Assembly: GCA_964449135.1 (NCBI GenBank)
Contig: CAYUXZ010000005.1
Span: 1-64,000 of the forward strand
Source: SZAS-103 sp964449135
GTDB lineage: Bacteria; Pseudomonadota; Gammaproteobacteria; Xanthomonadales; Xanthomonadaceae
Direction of reading: 5' to 3'
Length of the DNA stretch: 64,000 nt
Positions 17,761 to 26,465 of the stretch are shown one piece after another. The first letter of the stretch is position 1. Each line of letters begins with the position of its first letter. The notes under the pieces were generated by a model that ran no database searches, was not told the DNA's origin, and saw only the letters and a program-made list of their open reading frames with translations. Position numbers and translations under genes: made by a program.

Positions 17761-17805
17761 GGGTTTTTCGTTTTCGCGACGCTATCGATGATCCTGGCGC
17801 GATCC
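17761..17805 (+). repeat. Right copy of about 45-bp direct repeat
   Basis: Matches 16772-16815: 20 identical bases, then a slightly diverged middle, then 11 identical bases. Upstream, bases 17750-17760 look like a decayed left arm of the same terminator. Confidence 0.8.
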
Positions 17806-17860
17806 TCTGCGTATGCGCCGCAGCGGAGGTTAAGTGGGATACTGGATCGGGTTGCAACCC

Positions 17861-17947
17861 GCCCGGGTGGCGAAACCGGTAGACGCAAGGGACTTAAAAT
17901 CCCTCGACCGCGAGGTCATGTGGGTTCGACCCCCACCCCGGGCACCA
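17861..17947 (+). tRNA. tRNA-Leu (anticodon TAA)
   Basis: 87 nt with the long variable arm typical of leucine tRNA. Acceptor GCCCGGG pairs with CCCGGGC. Anticodon stem AGGGA/TCCCT encloses loop CTTAAAA, giving TAA. T loop GTTCGACCC and an encoded CCA are present. Confidence 0.97.
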
Positions 17948-17981
17948 CGCACGCGGACGCGCTCCGCGAAGGGGATGGGCG

Positions 17982-19622
17982 ATGAAACTGCTTCCTGAAC
18001 GCCTCTGGGGATTCGCAACCTGCATCGTGCTGCTCGCGTTTTCCTGCGCGGCGATGTATTGGCTCGACTTCGACTGGATCTACGCGGTCGCGGTGTTCGG
18101 CGGGCTGGTGCTGCTCGGCCTCTACGACGTGCTGCAGCGGCGCCATGCGGTCAGCCGCAACTATCCGGTGCTCGCGCATTTCCGCTATTTCCTCGAGTCG
18201 ATCGGGCCTGAAATCCGCCAGTACTTCATCGAGCCGGACAACCAGGAGACGCCGTTCTCGCGCCTGCAGCGCGCCCTCGTCTACCAGCGCGCGAAGAACG
18301 TGCTCGACAAGCGGCCGTTCGGCACCCAGCTCGACGTCTATGCCGACGACTACGAATGGCTGAACCATTCGCTGGTGCCGACGGTGCTCAAGTCGCACGA
18401 CTTCCGCATCTCGATCGGCGAGGGCAGGGCCAAGCCGTATTCGGCGAGCGTGTTCAATATTTCGGCAATGAGTTTCGGTGCGCTGTCGGCGAACGCGATC
18501 CGCGCGCTGAATCTCGGCGCCAGGCGCGGCGGTTTCTACCACGACACCGGCGAGGGCTCGATCTCGCGCTACCACCGCGAATGCGGCGGCGACTTGGTCT
18601 GGGAAATCGGCTCGGGCTACTTCGGCTGCCGCGACGCAGACGGTAAATTCAACGAGCAGAAATTCGTCGAGAACGCCTGCACCGAGCAGGTGAGGATGAT
18701 CGAGGTGAAGCTCTCGCAAGGCGCCAAGCCAGGCCACGGCGGCGTGCTGCCGGCGGCGAAGGTCTCGCCCGAGATCGCCGCCGCGCGCGGCGTGCCGATG
18801 GGCCAGGACTGCATTTCGCCGTCACGGCATTCGGCATTCGCAACGCCGATCGAGCTCCTGCAATTCGTCGAAAAATTGCGGAATCTGTCCGGCGGCAAGC
18901 CGACCGGATTCAAGCTCGCGATCGGCCACCCGTGGGAGTTCTTCGGCATCGCCAAGGCGATGGTCGAGACGAAGATCCTGCCGGATTTCATCGTCGTGGA
19001 TGGCGGTGAAGGCGGCACCGGCGCTGCGCCGCTGGAGTTCACCGACCACGTCGGCGCGCCACTGCGCGAGGCGTTGCTGCTGGTCCACAACACCCTGGTT
19101 GGGCTGAACCTGCGCCAGCACATCCGCATCGGTGCGGCCGGCAAGATCGTCACGGCGTTCGACATGGTGCGTACGCTCGCGCCCAGCCCGACTTGGGGCA
19201 ACGTGGCGCGGGGCTAAATGTTAGGCCTAGGCTGAATCGAGTCGCTGGGCTGCCACACCGACCGTTGCGCGACGGGCGTGACCACGCAGAACCCGGGCCG
19301 GCAAAAAGCGCTGGTGCCCGAGGACAAGGCCACGCGCGTGTACCAGTTCCACGAGAACACGATGATCGCGTTCAAGGAGCTGCTCGCCGCTGCCGGGTTG
19401 AATCACCCCGACGAGCTCGGTCCCGAACACATCATCCGGCGCGTGTCCGCGACCGAGGTGCGCTCGCTTGCGACCCTGCACCGATTCATGAAGCCCGGCG
19501 AGTTGCTGGCCGGCGAGTTGCCCGAGCATCCGGCCTGGCGCGTGTTCTGGAACGAGGCGCGCGCGGATTCTTTCATCCCGCCCCCGCAGGTGCGGGCATT
19601 GCGTGGCACGAAAGTGGTTTAG
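17982..19622 (+). pseudogene. FMN-binding glutamate-synthase-like protein, broken by two in-frame stops
   Basis: An N-terminal membrane region (residues 1-50) is followed by the FMN-binding domain of the glutamate synthase family (FNISAMSFGALS, KPGHGGVLPAAKV, VVDGGEGGTGAAP, IGAAGKIVTAFDM). The frame stops at TAA 19215-19217 and again at TGA 19233-19235. It then continues in the same frame with the expected C-terminus (CHTDRCATGVTTQNPGRQKA, VYQFHENT) to 19622. No length change is needed, so these are substitutions rather than a frameshift. The TGA replaces what is normally the first cysteine of the iron-sulfur cluster. Changes cluster between about 19187 and 19250. Intact, the protein would have about 546 aa. 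Confidence 0.8.
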
Positions 19623-19663
19623 CGCCACAAGTTCCAGTGTTTCGTGCATGAAAATGGAGCCTT

Positions 19664-19685
19664 CGAGACGATCTCGCGCTAAACT
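19664..19685 (+). promoter_or_regulatory. Possible operator and -10 element ahead of the polysaccharide operon
   Basis: An inverted repeat CGAGA-CGA-TCTCG (19664-19676) lies next to a -10-like TAAACT (19680-19685), about 75 nt before the first gene of the locus. No good -35 is visible, so an activator or alternative sigma factor would be needed. Confidence 0.25.
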
Positions 19686-19759
19686 GCGCGATTGCAGGGT
19701 GTTGCCGGAGACCCCGCAAGGCAGGTTCTGCATCTGGTCGGACTCCACAGGGGCAAGGA

Positions 19760-20476
19760 ATGCGTTTTTCCGATTTTCGTTTCCGTCTCATCCTGCTGCT
19801 CGCCTGCGCCTGGCTCAATGCCTGCGCTTCGCAGGGCGTGGCGACGGGCTCGCACGTCGTGGCGAGCAGCAACTCCTTGCCGCCGCCGGACACGACCAGC
19901 GCGACCGGCGCGTACGAGGGTGCGTCGGACTACCGGATCGGCCCACAGGATCTGCTGACGATCAGCGTGTTCGGCGTTCCCGAGCTCAACCAGGAAGTGC
20001 GCGTGAACACCAGCGGCCACATTTCGCTGCCGCTGATCGGCAACGTGCAGGCCGGCGGGCGCACCGTCCAGGAACTCGAGCAGGACATCGCCGCGAAGCT
20101 CTCGGCGAGCTACCTGCAATCGCCGCAGGTTACGGTGTTCATCAAGGAGTTCACCAGCCAGCGCGTGACGGTCGAGGGTGCGGTGAAGAAGCCCGGCATC
20201 TTCCCGCTGACCGGCCGCACTTCGCTGCTGCAGGTGATCGCGACCGCCGGCGGCATCGACGAGCTCGGCGACGACCACGCGCTGATCGTGTTCCGCGTCG
20301 TCAACGGCCAGAAGATGGCCGCGGTGTTCGACCTCGCGAAGATCCGCCACGGCGCCGCCGAGGATCCGCAGATCTACGGCGACGACATCGTGGTCGTGGA
20401 CGTGTCCGGCTCCAAGAGCGCCTACCGCAAGATCTTCCAGGCGCTGCCGATCATCGGCATCTTCCATCCGTTCTGA
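19760..20476 (+). CDS. Polysaccharide export outer-membrane lipoprotein (Wza/GumB family)
   Basis: 238-aa lipoprotein with a signal peptide and lipobox L19-N-A-C22. It contains the polysaccharide export domain (YRIGPQDLLTISVFGVPELNQ, then SGHISLPLIGNVQAGG) and SLBB-type segments (VTVEGAVKKPGIFPL). The length is close to GumB of Xanthomonas and shorter than E. coli Wza, which has an extra C-terminal helix forming the outer-membrane pore. It would line the export channel for the polymer made by this locus, together with the co-polymerase encoded 43 nt downstream. Confidence 0.93.
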   Translation: MRFSDFRFRLILLLACAWLNACASQGVATGSHVVASSNSLPPPDTTSATGAYEGASDYRIGPQDLLTISVFGVPELNQEVRVNTSGHISLPLIGNVQAGGRTVQELEQDIAAKLSASYLQSPQVTVFIKEFTSQRVTVEGAVKKPGIFPLTGRTSLLQVIATAGGIDELGDDHALIVFRVVNGQKMAAVFDLAKIRHGAAEDPQIYGDDIVVVDVSGSKSAYRKIFQALPIIGIFHPF

Positions 20477-20519
20477 ACGATCCGGTCCGCATCGTTCATC
20501 CGCCAAATCCATCCATCGA

Positions 20520-22796
20520 ATGCAAAAAGACTTTCCCATCGCCGGCCCCCAGGACGACCCGCTTCCGGCCGTGCCGGCGACTCCGGCGCCGACTCCGTTG
20601 GTGGTGCCTACGGTCACCGCGCTGCCGACCATCGTGCGCGAGGGCGAAGTCGCGGGCGACCAGGACGAGATCAGCCTGCGCCTGTACTGGCTGATCATCC
20701 TCAAGCATCGCTGGACGGTGCTGATCGCGTTGTCGCTCGTATTCCTGACCGCGCTGGTCGCGACCGTGCTGACGACGCCGATCTACCGCGCGACGACGAC
20801 ACTGGAAATCGACCGCGACACCATGAAGGTCGTGAACGTGCAGGGCATGGCGGCGTCGGTGGATTCGACCTTCGACGATTTCTACAAGACCCAGTACGAG
20901 CTGCTGCGCAGCAGCTCGCTGGCGACGCGCGTCGCCAAGACGATCGACCTCGGTGCCGACCCGGACTTCCTGCGCGCACAGGACATCTCGATGATGTCCA
21001 AGGTCAAGGGCGCGCTGCGGCACGCGACACCGCCGCAGCCGGGCCACGCGCCGGTGAAAACTGATTCGGCCACCCTCGGCGGATACGTCAGCGCGGGGTT
21101 GACGATCGAGCCGATCTCGGAATCGCGGCTGGTGTGGATCCACTTCGACAGCCCGAGTCCGCAGCTTGCCGCGCGCATCGCCAATGCGGTCGCGGACAAC
21201 TTCATGGCGTCGAACCTCGAGCACGGCGTCAATTCGACGGCCTACGCCCGCCAGTACCTCGAGGAGCGGCTCGCGCAAACCAAGCAGAAACTCGAAGAGT
21301 CGGAATCGCAACTGGTCGCCGAGGCGCAGAAGCAGAAGATCTTCGCCGGTACCGACGGCTCGCCGCTGGCCTCGCAGACGCTGGCCTCGCTGAGCAGCCA
21401 GCTAGCGACCGTGCAGGAGCAGCGGATCCGCGCGCAGGCACGCTGGGAGCAGGCCTCGACGGCCAGCGGCACGGCGTTGCCGGCCGACATGCTCAACAGC
21501 TCGATCGTCGGCGTGCTGCGGCAGAACCGCGCGAGCCTGATGGCACAGTACCAGGAGAAGCTCGCGACTTACAAACCGAGTTTCCCGTCCATGCTGCAGC
21601 TCAAGAGCCAGATCGACGAGCTCGACAAGCAGATCGAGGTCGAGGTCGGCAACATCCGCAAGTCGGCGCGTTCGGAATACGAGTCGGCGCAATCGCAGGA
21701 AGCGATGCTGCGCAAGCAGCTTGACGTGGTGAAGTCCGAGGTGCTCGACCAGCAGAACCGCGGCATCCGCTACACCGTGCTCAAGCGTGAAGTGGATACC
21801 AACCGCCAGCTCTACGACGGGCTGTTGCAGCGCTACAAGGAGATCGGCGTCGCCGGCGGCGTCACCACCAACAACATGAGCGTCGTGGACCGCGCCAGCG
21901 TTCCGTCCGCGCCGTTCAAGCCCAACCTCAAGCTCAACCTTCTGATCGCCACCGTGTTCGGCCTCGCGCTAGGCGTCGCGCTCGCGCTGCTGTTCGAATA
22001 CCTCGACGACACGCTGAAGAATAGCGAGGAAGTCGAGCGGCACCTAGGGCTGGTGGTGCTCGGCATGATCCCGAAGCTGTCCGACATGACCCCGCGCCAG
22101 GCGCTGGAGAACCCGCGTTCGGCGTTCGCCGAGGCCTACCGCTCGGTGCGCACCGCGTTGCAGTTCTCGACCGCTGCGGGCGTGCCTCGCACCCTGCTGG
22201 TGACCAGCACGGTGCCCGGCGAAGGCAAGTCCACGACCGCGCTGTCGCTCGCGCAGAACTTCACCCAGCTCGGCAAGCGCGTGCTGCTGATCGACGCCGA
22301 CCTGCGCAATCCCTCGATGCACCGCACGCTCGGGCTGGAGAACGACAAGGGCCTGAGCAATTGCCTCGCCGGCGCGGCCAAGCCGCAGGACGTGATCCAC
22401 GCGCAGCAGGAACTGCTCGACGTGATGACCTCCGGCCCGCTGCCGCCGAATCCGGCCGAGCTGCTGTCCGGCCCGAAGATGCTCGCGCTGCTCACCGTCG
22501 CGGTGAGCAAGTACGACCAGGTCATCATCGACGGACCCCCGACGATGGGCATCGCCGACGCGCCGTTGCTCTCGCACATCGCCAAGGGCACGCTGCTGAT
22601 CGTGGATGCCGGCCGTACGCGCCGCGACATGGCGCGCGGTGCAGTCAAGCGCCTGCGTTCGGCGCACGCGCACCTGATCGGCGCGCTGCTGACCAAGTGC
22701 GACGCGCGCAAGGGCGCCTACGGGTACTACTCCGGCTATGCGTACGAGTACTACTACGCCTACGGCGAAGGCACGCCGAAGCTGACCAAGCAATGA
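20520..22796 (+). CDS. Polysaccharide co-polymerase with BY-type tyrosine kinase domain (Wzc-like)
   Basis: 758 aa. An N-terminal Wzz domain (helix LIILKHRWTVLIALSLVFLT), a long periplasmic coiled-coil part, and a second helix (NLLIATVFGLALGVALALLF) lead into a cytoplasmic kinase. Walker A is VPGEGKSTT (K570), Walker A' is LLIDADLRNPS, and Walker B is VIIDGPPTMG. A C-terminal tyrosine cluster (YGYYSGYAYEYYYAYGEG) is the usual autophosphorylation tail. It controls chain length and export. GumC of Xanthomonas lacks the kinase, so this locus is closer to the Wzc/EpsB type in that respect. Confidence 0.94.
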   Translation: MQKDFPIAGPQDDPLPAVPATPAPTPLVVPTVTALPTIVREGEVAGDQDEISLRLYWLIILKHRWTVLIALSLVFLTALVATVLTTPIYRATTTLEIDRDTMKVVNVQGMAASVDSTFDDFYKTQYELLRSSSLATRVAKTIDLGADPDFLRAQDISMMSKVKGALRHATPPQPGHAPVKTDSATLGGYVSAGLTIEPISESRLVWIHFDSPSPQLAARIANAVADNFMASNLEHGVNSTAYARQYLEERLAQTKQKLEESESQLVAEAQKQKIFAGTDGSPLASQTLASLSSQLATVQEQRIRAQARWEQASTASGTALPADMLNSSIVGVLRQNRASLMAQYQEKLATYKPSFPSMLQLKSQIDELDKQIEVEVGNIRKSARSEYESAQSQEAMLRKQLDVVKSEVLDQQNRGIRYTVLKREVDTNRQLYDGLLQRYKEIGVAGGVTTNNMSVVDRASVPSAPFKPNLKLNLLIATVFGLALGVALALLFEYLDDTLKNSEEVERHLGLVVLGMIPKLSDMTPRQALENPRSAFAEAYRSVRTALQFSTAAGVPRTLLVTSTVPGEGKSTTALSLAQNFTQLGKRVLLIDADLRNPSMHRTLGLENDKGLSNCLAGAAKPQDVIHAQQELLDVMTSGPLPPNPAELLSGPKMLALLTVAVSKYDQVIIDGPPTMGIADAPLLSHIAKGTLLIVDAGRTRRDMARGAVKRLRSAHAHLIGALLTKCDARKGAYGYYSGYAYEYYYAYGEGTPKLTKQ

Positions 22797-24073
22797 TCGG
22801 GGAGGGGAGCGACGCCCTCGATCACGCGCTGCAACTGCGCGACGATCCGGGTGTCCTGCCCCTGCTTCGTGCGCGGCCGCTGCCGGACGGCGTGCTGCTG
22901 CTGATCCGGATCGCGGCCGGGGACAAGGAAGCGATGCGCAGCGCGCAAGTGCGTAGCTCCGCGCCCGCGGACGCGCTGTCGTCGTGCGCGATCGAATATC
23001 TGCGGGAGGTGCTGTTCGCCGACGGCGCCGATTCCCATCGGCTGCTCGGCGTCCGCGAAAACAGCGGCCTCGAGTTGACGAAAGAACACTATCGTTGGCT
23101 GATCCATTGGCTGCATCCGGATCGCGACGCGAGCGGAGGGTCGCAGGCGCTGGCGCAACGCGTGAACCGCGCGTGGCGGCAGGTCCGTGGCGGTGACGCG
23201 CAGACGCCGCCCGCGCGCGAGCGCGTCCGCCACAAGGGCCGGCGCAATGTACCGGCCTCGACGCTGCGCACCACGCCGCCATTGGCCTCAGCGCGGCCGG
23301 GTGCGAAGGCCGCTCCCGAACCGATGCGGCGATTCCCGACGCTTGCGATCGGCAGTGCGCTCGCGCTTATGGTCGCGGCCGGAATCGCGTGGAAATGGTT
23401 CTATGCCGGCCCGATGATGGACCAGGGCGCCGAGACGCGCGACGCCGAATCGGAAAATGCCACCGACGACCGCGCTGCGGCTGATGCGACCACCGGCACC
23501 TCCGCCGCCAATGCATCCACGAGTGCTGCCGTGGCGGCGATCCCGTCGCCAGTAGCGGAATCAACGTCGAACCCGGGTCCCGTTGCGACGATTGCAGACG
23601 AGCGTCCAGCATCAGCGGCCTCGGTCTTGACGCGCGCCGGATCCGCCGGCAGCGCGGCGCCTGCTGCGCCGGCATCTTCGGCAGCGGCCGATCCGTCCGG
23701 TGATGCGAATGCCCGTCCGGATTATTCGGCGCTGCCGGATCGTTTCGCTTCCGCGTATTCGCAGGGTGACCTCGCGCGGATGATGGAACTGTTCACAGAC
23801 GACGCGGTGGACGCGAACGGCCGCCCCGGCGCGCTCGCTGGCGAATACGAGCGCCTGTTCCGCAGCAGCAGCTCGCGGCGCATACGGCTGTACGACTGGT
23901 CCTGGAATGTGCAGAATCTGCGCGCGGCCGGCAACGGCGCCTACGAGGCCTGGATCACGCACCATGGCCGCGAAGGCGCGCTGCATCTGCAGGGCCGCAT
24001 CCAGATCGAAGCCGTGCCGGTGGCGGAGGCATGGAAAATCCGCCGCATCGCATTGCAGGAATCCTCTCCATGA
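22793..24073 (+). CDS. Membrane-anchored J-domain protein with C-terminal NTF2-like region
   Basis: 426 aa. Residues 80-133 read as a J domain: HRLLGVREN, a basic helix, the HPD motif at 108-110 (LHPDRDASGG), and VNRAWRQVR. A basic linker follows, then one membrane helix at about 182-204 and a low-complexity Ala/Ser/Thr stretch. The C-terminal domain of about 110 residues (PDRFASAYSQGDLARMMELF, RLYDWSWNV) has the NTF2/SnoaL-like pattern. It overlaps the co-polymerase by 4 nt, so it is made with it. A role in assembling or regulating the export complex is only a guess. Confidence 0.75.
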   Translation: MIGEGSDALDHALQLRDDPGVLPLLRARPLPDGVLLLIRIAAGDKEAMRSAQVRSSAPADALSSCAIEYLREVLFADGADSHRLLGVRENSGLELTKEHYRWLIHWLHPDRDASGGSQALAQRVNRAWRQVRGGDAQTPPARERVRHKGRRNVPASTLRTTPPLASARPGAKAAPEPMRRFPTLAIGSALALMVAAGIAWKWFYAGPMMDQGAETRDAESENATDDRAAADATTGTSAANASTSAAVAAIPSPVAESTSNPGPVATIADERPASAASVLTRAGSAGSAAPAAPASSAAADPSGDANARPDYSALPDRFASAYSQGDLARMMELFTDDAVDANGRPGALAGEYERLFRSSSSRRIRLYDWSWNVQNLRAAGNGAYEAWITHHGREGALHLQGRIQIEAVPVAEAWKIRRIALQESSP

Positions 24074-24894
24074 ATGCACCCGTCCCTGACCGCGACCCCA
24101 GGCGATCGCCCGCGTTCGCAGTGACGCTGCTCGTCGCGCTCGTGCTGGCGTGGCGCTGCATCAGCCTGGGCCAGGCCGACGTGAAGGGCTGGGCCGATCC
24201 GGTGGCCGCCTCGCGCATGGTGCCTTCCCACGGCGGCAACCAGTATTGGGCCGGGCAGGCAGAGTTCCTCGTGCGCAATTACGACGCAGCATCCGTCCAC
24301 GCGCGAAACTCCCTGCAGGCGCAACCGCTCGATGGCCGTGGCTACCGTTTGCTTGCGTTGATCGCGGAGGCGTCCGGCGACCGCGCGCAGGCGCAAGCAT
24401 TGCTGGAGACCGCCGAGCGTCGCGCGCCGCGCGACCTCGCCACCCGCATCAAGCTGGCCGCCTACGCGCTGCACGCCGGCGACGCCGCGCGCGCGGTGCA
24501 CGAGTTCGACATGCTGCTGCGCATCGAGCCGGAGCTGATCGTGGAATTGCAGCCGCGGCTGGTGAAACTGTGCGATCGCAATCCGGCGGCGATCGATGCG
24601 GTCGCACAGGCGCTCGCGGCCCACCCGATCTGGCGCCATTCCTTCCTCGACGGATTGGCGATCGGCGGCGATCCGAAATCCGCCGATGCGCTGTTCGCGC
24701 GGCTCGCCGCCGGCAACAGCCTGGGCGAGGGCGAAGCGGCAATGCGCGCGCGCCTGCAGGCGCGGCTCGCCGCGCAGCCGGTCGCGACGACAGCACCGGC
24801 TTCGGATCTTTATCAGCTAGTTGACTGGGGTCCGTTGGAAGCCAGGGCGCAAACCATTGCGGAAAGCGTGTTCAATTCGATCGGGATGCCATGA
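24070..24894 (+). CDS. Membrane-anchored TPR-like protein
   Basis: 274 aa with one N-terminal membrane helix (FAVTLLVALVLAWRCISL), then helical repeats of TPR type (NYDAASVHARNSLQAQPLDG, DRAQAQALLETAERRAPRDL, GDAARAVHEFDMLL). Small TPR proteins are common in exopolysaccharide loci, where some act as scaffolds. It overlaps the genes on both sides by 4 nt. Confidence 0.72.
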   Translation: MNAPVPDRDPRRSPAFAVTLLVALVLAWRCISLGQADVKGWADPVAASRMVPSHGGNQYWAGQAEFLVRNYDAASVHARNSLQAQPLDGRGYRLLALIAEASGDRAQAQALLETAERRAPRDLATRIKLAAYALHAGDAARAVHEFDMLLRIEPELIVELQPRLVKLCDRNPAAIDAVAQALAAHPIWRHSFLDGLAIGGDPKSADALFARLAAGNSLGEGEAAMRARLQARLAAQPVATTAPASDLYQLVDWGPLEARAQTIAESVFNSIGMP

Positions 24895-26372
24895 GTCCAC
24901 GACACAGATCGCGGTCCTCGCGCCGGCGTGCCGCCGCCGCCGAATCCAACCCGTACAGCCTGCTGTTCGCGGCCGCTTGTGCGTTGATCGTGTTCAGCCA
25001 GACCGAGTGCAACGGCCCCGATGGTGCGCCGGCGCCGGTGGTCGCCAACACGCTGCTGCAGTTGTTCTCTATCGGCATCCTGTGCTGGTGCATGTTCCGC
25101 AAGGGGCATTCCCCCGAAGAGACGCTCGATGTCCCGTTGCGCTGGTCGCTGATCGGCGCGGCCGGGTTCGGGTTTATCCAGTTGTTCCCGTTGCCGCCGG
25201 CGATCTGGACCTGGCTGGGTGGACGCGCGGAACTCGTGTCGGAGTGGGCGGGGGCTGGCATCCAGGCCGGCTGGCACTCGATCAGCCTGTCTCCGCTGGC
25301 GACCCAGCGCAGCCTGCTCACGCTGTTGCCCGCGTTCGCGATGTACGCGCTCGCGCGCATATTGCCGGCGAAGCACCGCAAGACGCTGGTGGTCCTTGCG
25401 GTGGGATTGGGCGTCGCCGCCGGCCTGCTCGGCATCGCGCAGATCGCCGACGGGCCCGACAGCGTGTTCCGCCTGTACCGGCCGACGAACACCGCCGACG
25501 CAGTCGGTTTCTTCGCCAACCGCAACCACCTCGCGGGATTGCTCGCGATGCTGCTGCCGTTCCCGGTCGCGTGGATGGTGCGCAACTATCTCGACCACAA
25601 GCGCGACGATCGTTACCGGATCATGCGCTGGGTGGTCGCGGTCTATGCGGTGTTCCTGCTCGTCGTCGCGATCCTGCTGACCCATTCCCGTGCCGGCTTC
25701 CTGCTCGTCCTGCTCAACGCGGCCGGCGGTTGCGCCCTGATCATCGCCGCGGGGATCGAGATCCGCACGATCCTCGCGATCGCTGGCGCCTGCGCGGTCG
25801 CGGTCGTGATGGCGATGCAGATCGCCGGCAGCGACGTGCTCTCGCGCCTGCTGATGCTGGACATGGCCTCCGACACGCGTTGGCCGATCCAGGCCACGAC
25901 CCTGCATGCGGTGCGCCATTTCGGCATCTGGGGCTCGGGCCTGGGCACCTTCCTCAACGCCTACCAGGCGGTGGCGCCGGACGTGCAGCCCGACCAGGAC
26001 GCGTTCGTGAACCACGCCAACAACGATTACCTCGAGCTGTGGCTGGAAGGCGGCTGGCCGGCGCTGGTGCTGATCGCGGCGTTCCTGGGCTGGTTTGGCT
26101 GGGCGGCAATGAAGGTCTGGCGCCGCGACCGGACGCCTTCGCAGACGATCCTGCTCGCGCGCGCGGCCAGTCTCTCGATCGGCCTGGCGCTACTGCACGC
26201 GCTGCTCGAATACCAGCTGCGCAAGCCGGGCATCCTGGTGGTGTTCGCGTTGTGCTGCGCGTTGCTGGCGTCCGCGGCGTACGAGTCCGGGGATGGGCAG
26301 GGCGCAGCCGCGGGGACGGCGGAAGCTTCGCCGGATCCGGAAAAACGCAGGCGATCCGTGCCGCTCGATTAG
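24891..26372 (+). CDS. O-antigen ligase/polymerase family membrane protein
   Basis: 493 aa with about ten to twelve predicted membrane helices. The family signature is visible in GFFANRNHLAGLLAMLLPF and in the large periplasmic loop region with WGSGLGTFLNAYQ and HANNDYLELWLEGG. Proteins of this Wzy_C type either ligate glycans to a carrier or polymerise repeat units. A second polymerase candidate of a different family is encoded at 39187, so the division of labour is unclear. Confidence 0.88.
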   Translation: MSPRHRSRSSRRRAAAAESNPYSLLFAAACALIVFSQTECNGPDGAPAPVVANTLLQLFSIGILCWCMFRKGHSPEETLDVPLRWSLIGAAGFGFIQLFPLPPAIWTWLGGRAELVSEWAGAGIQAGWHSISLSPLATQRSLLTLLPAFAMYALARILPAKHRKTLVVLAVGLGVAAGLLGIAQIADGPDSVFRLYRPTNTADAVGFFANRNHLAGLLAMLLPFPVAWMVRNYLDHKRDDRYRIMRWVVAVYAVFLLVVAILLTHSRAGFLLVLLNAAGGCALIIAAGIEIRTILAIAGACAVAVVMAMQIAGSDVLSRLLMLDMASDTRWPIQATTLHAVRHFGIWGSGLGTFLNAYQAVAPDVQPDQDAFVNHANNDYLELWLEGGWPALVLIAAFLGWFGWAAMKVWRRDRTPSQTILLARAASLSIGLALLHALLEYQLRKPGILVVFALCCALLASAAYESGDGQGAAAGTAEASPDPEKRRRSVPLD

Positions 26373-26465
26373 GTCGGGCCGCGCGATTCCCGTATCCTTG
26401 CGCCTGTTTTCCGGAACGCGTGCCTGGAGCCGGTTCCGGCAGATCCCCGTCAACGGAATTCCCGA

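Noticed and set aside
19233..19235. TGA at the position of an iron-sulfur cysteine read as selenocysteine
   Set aside because: A TAA stop lies 18 nt upstream in the same frame, no SECIS-like hairpin stands out directly after, and the surrounding patch has many other substitutions.
19193..19651. Frameshift explanation for the broken glutamate-synthase-like gene
   Set aside because: Both parts are in the same frame and align without gaps; no insertion or deletion is needed.
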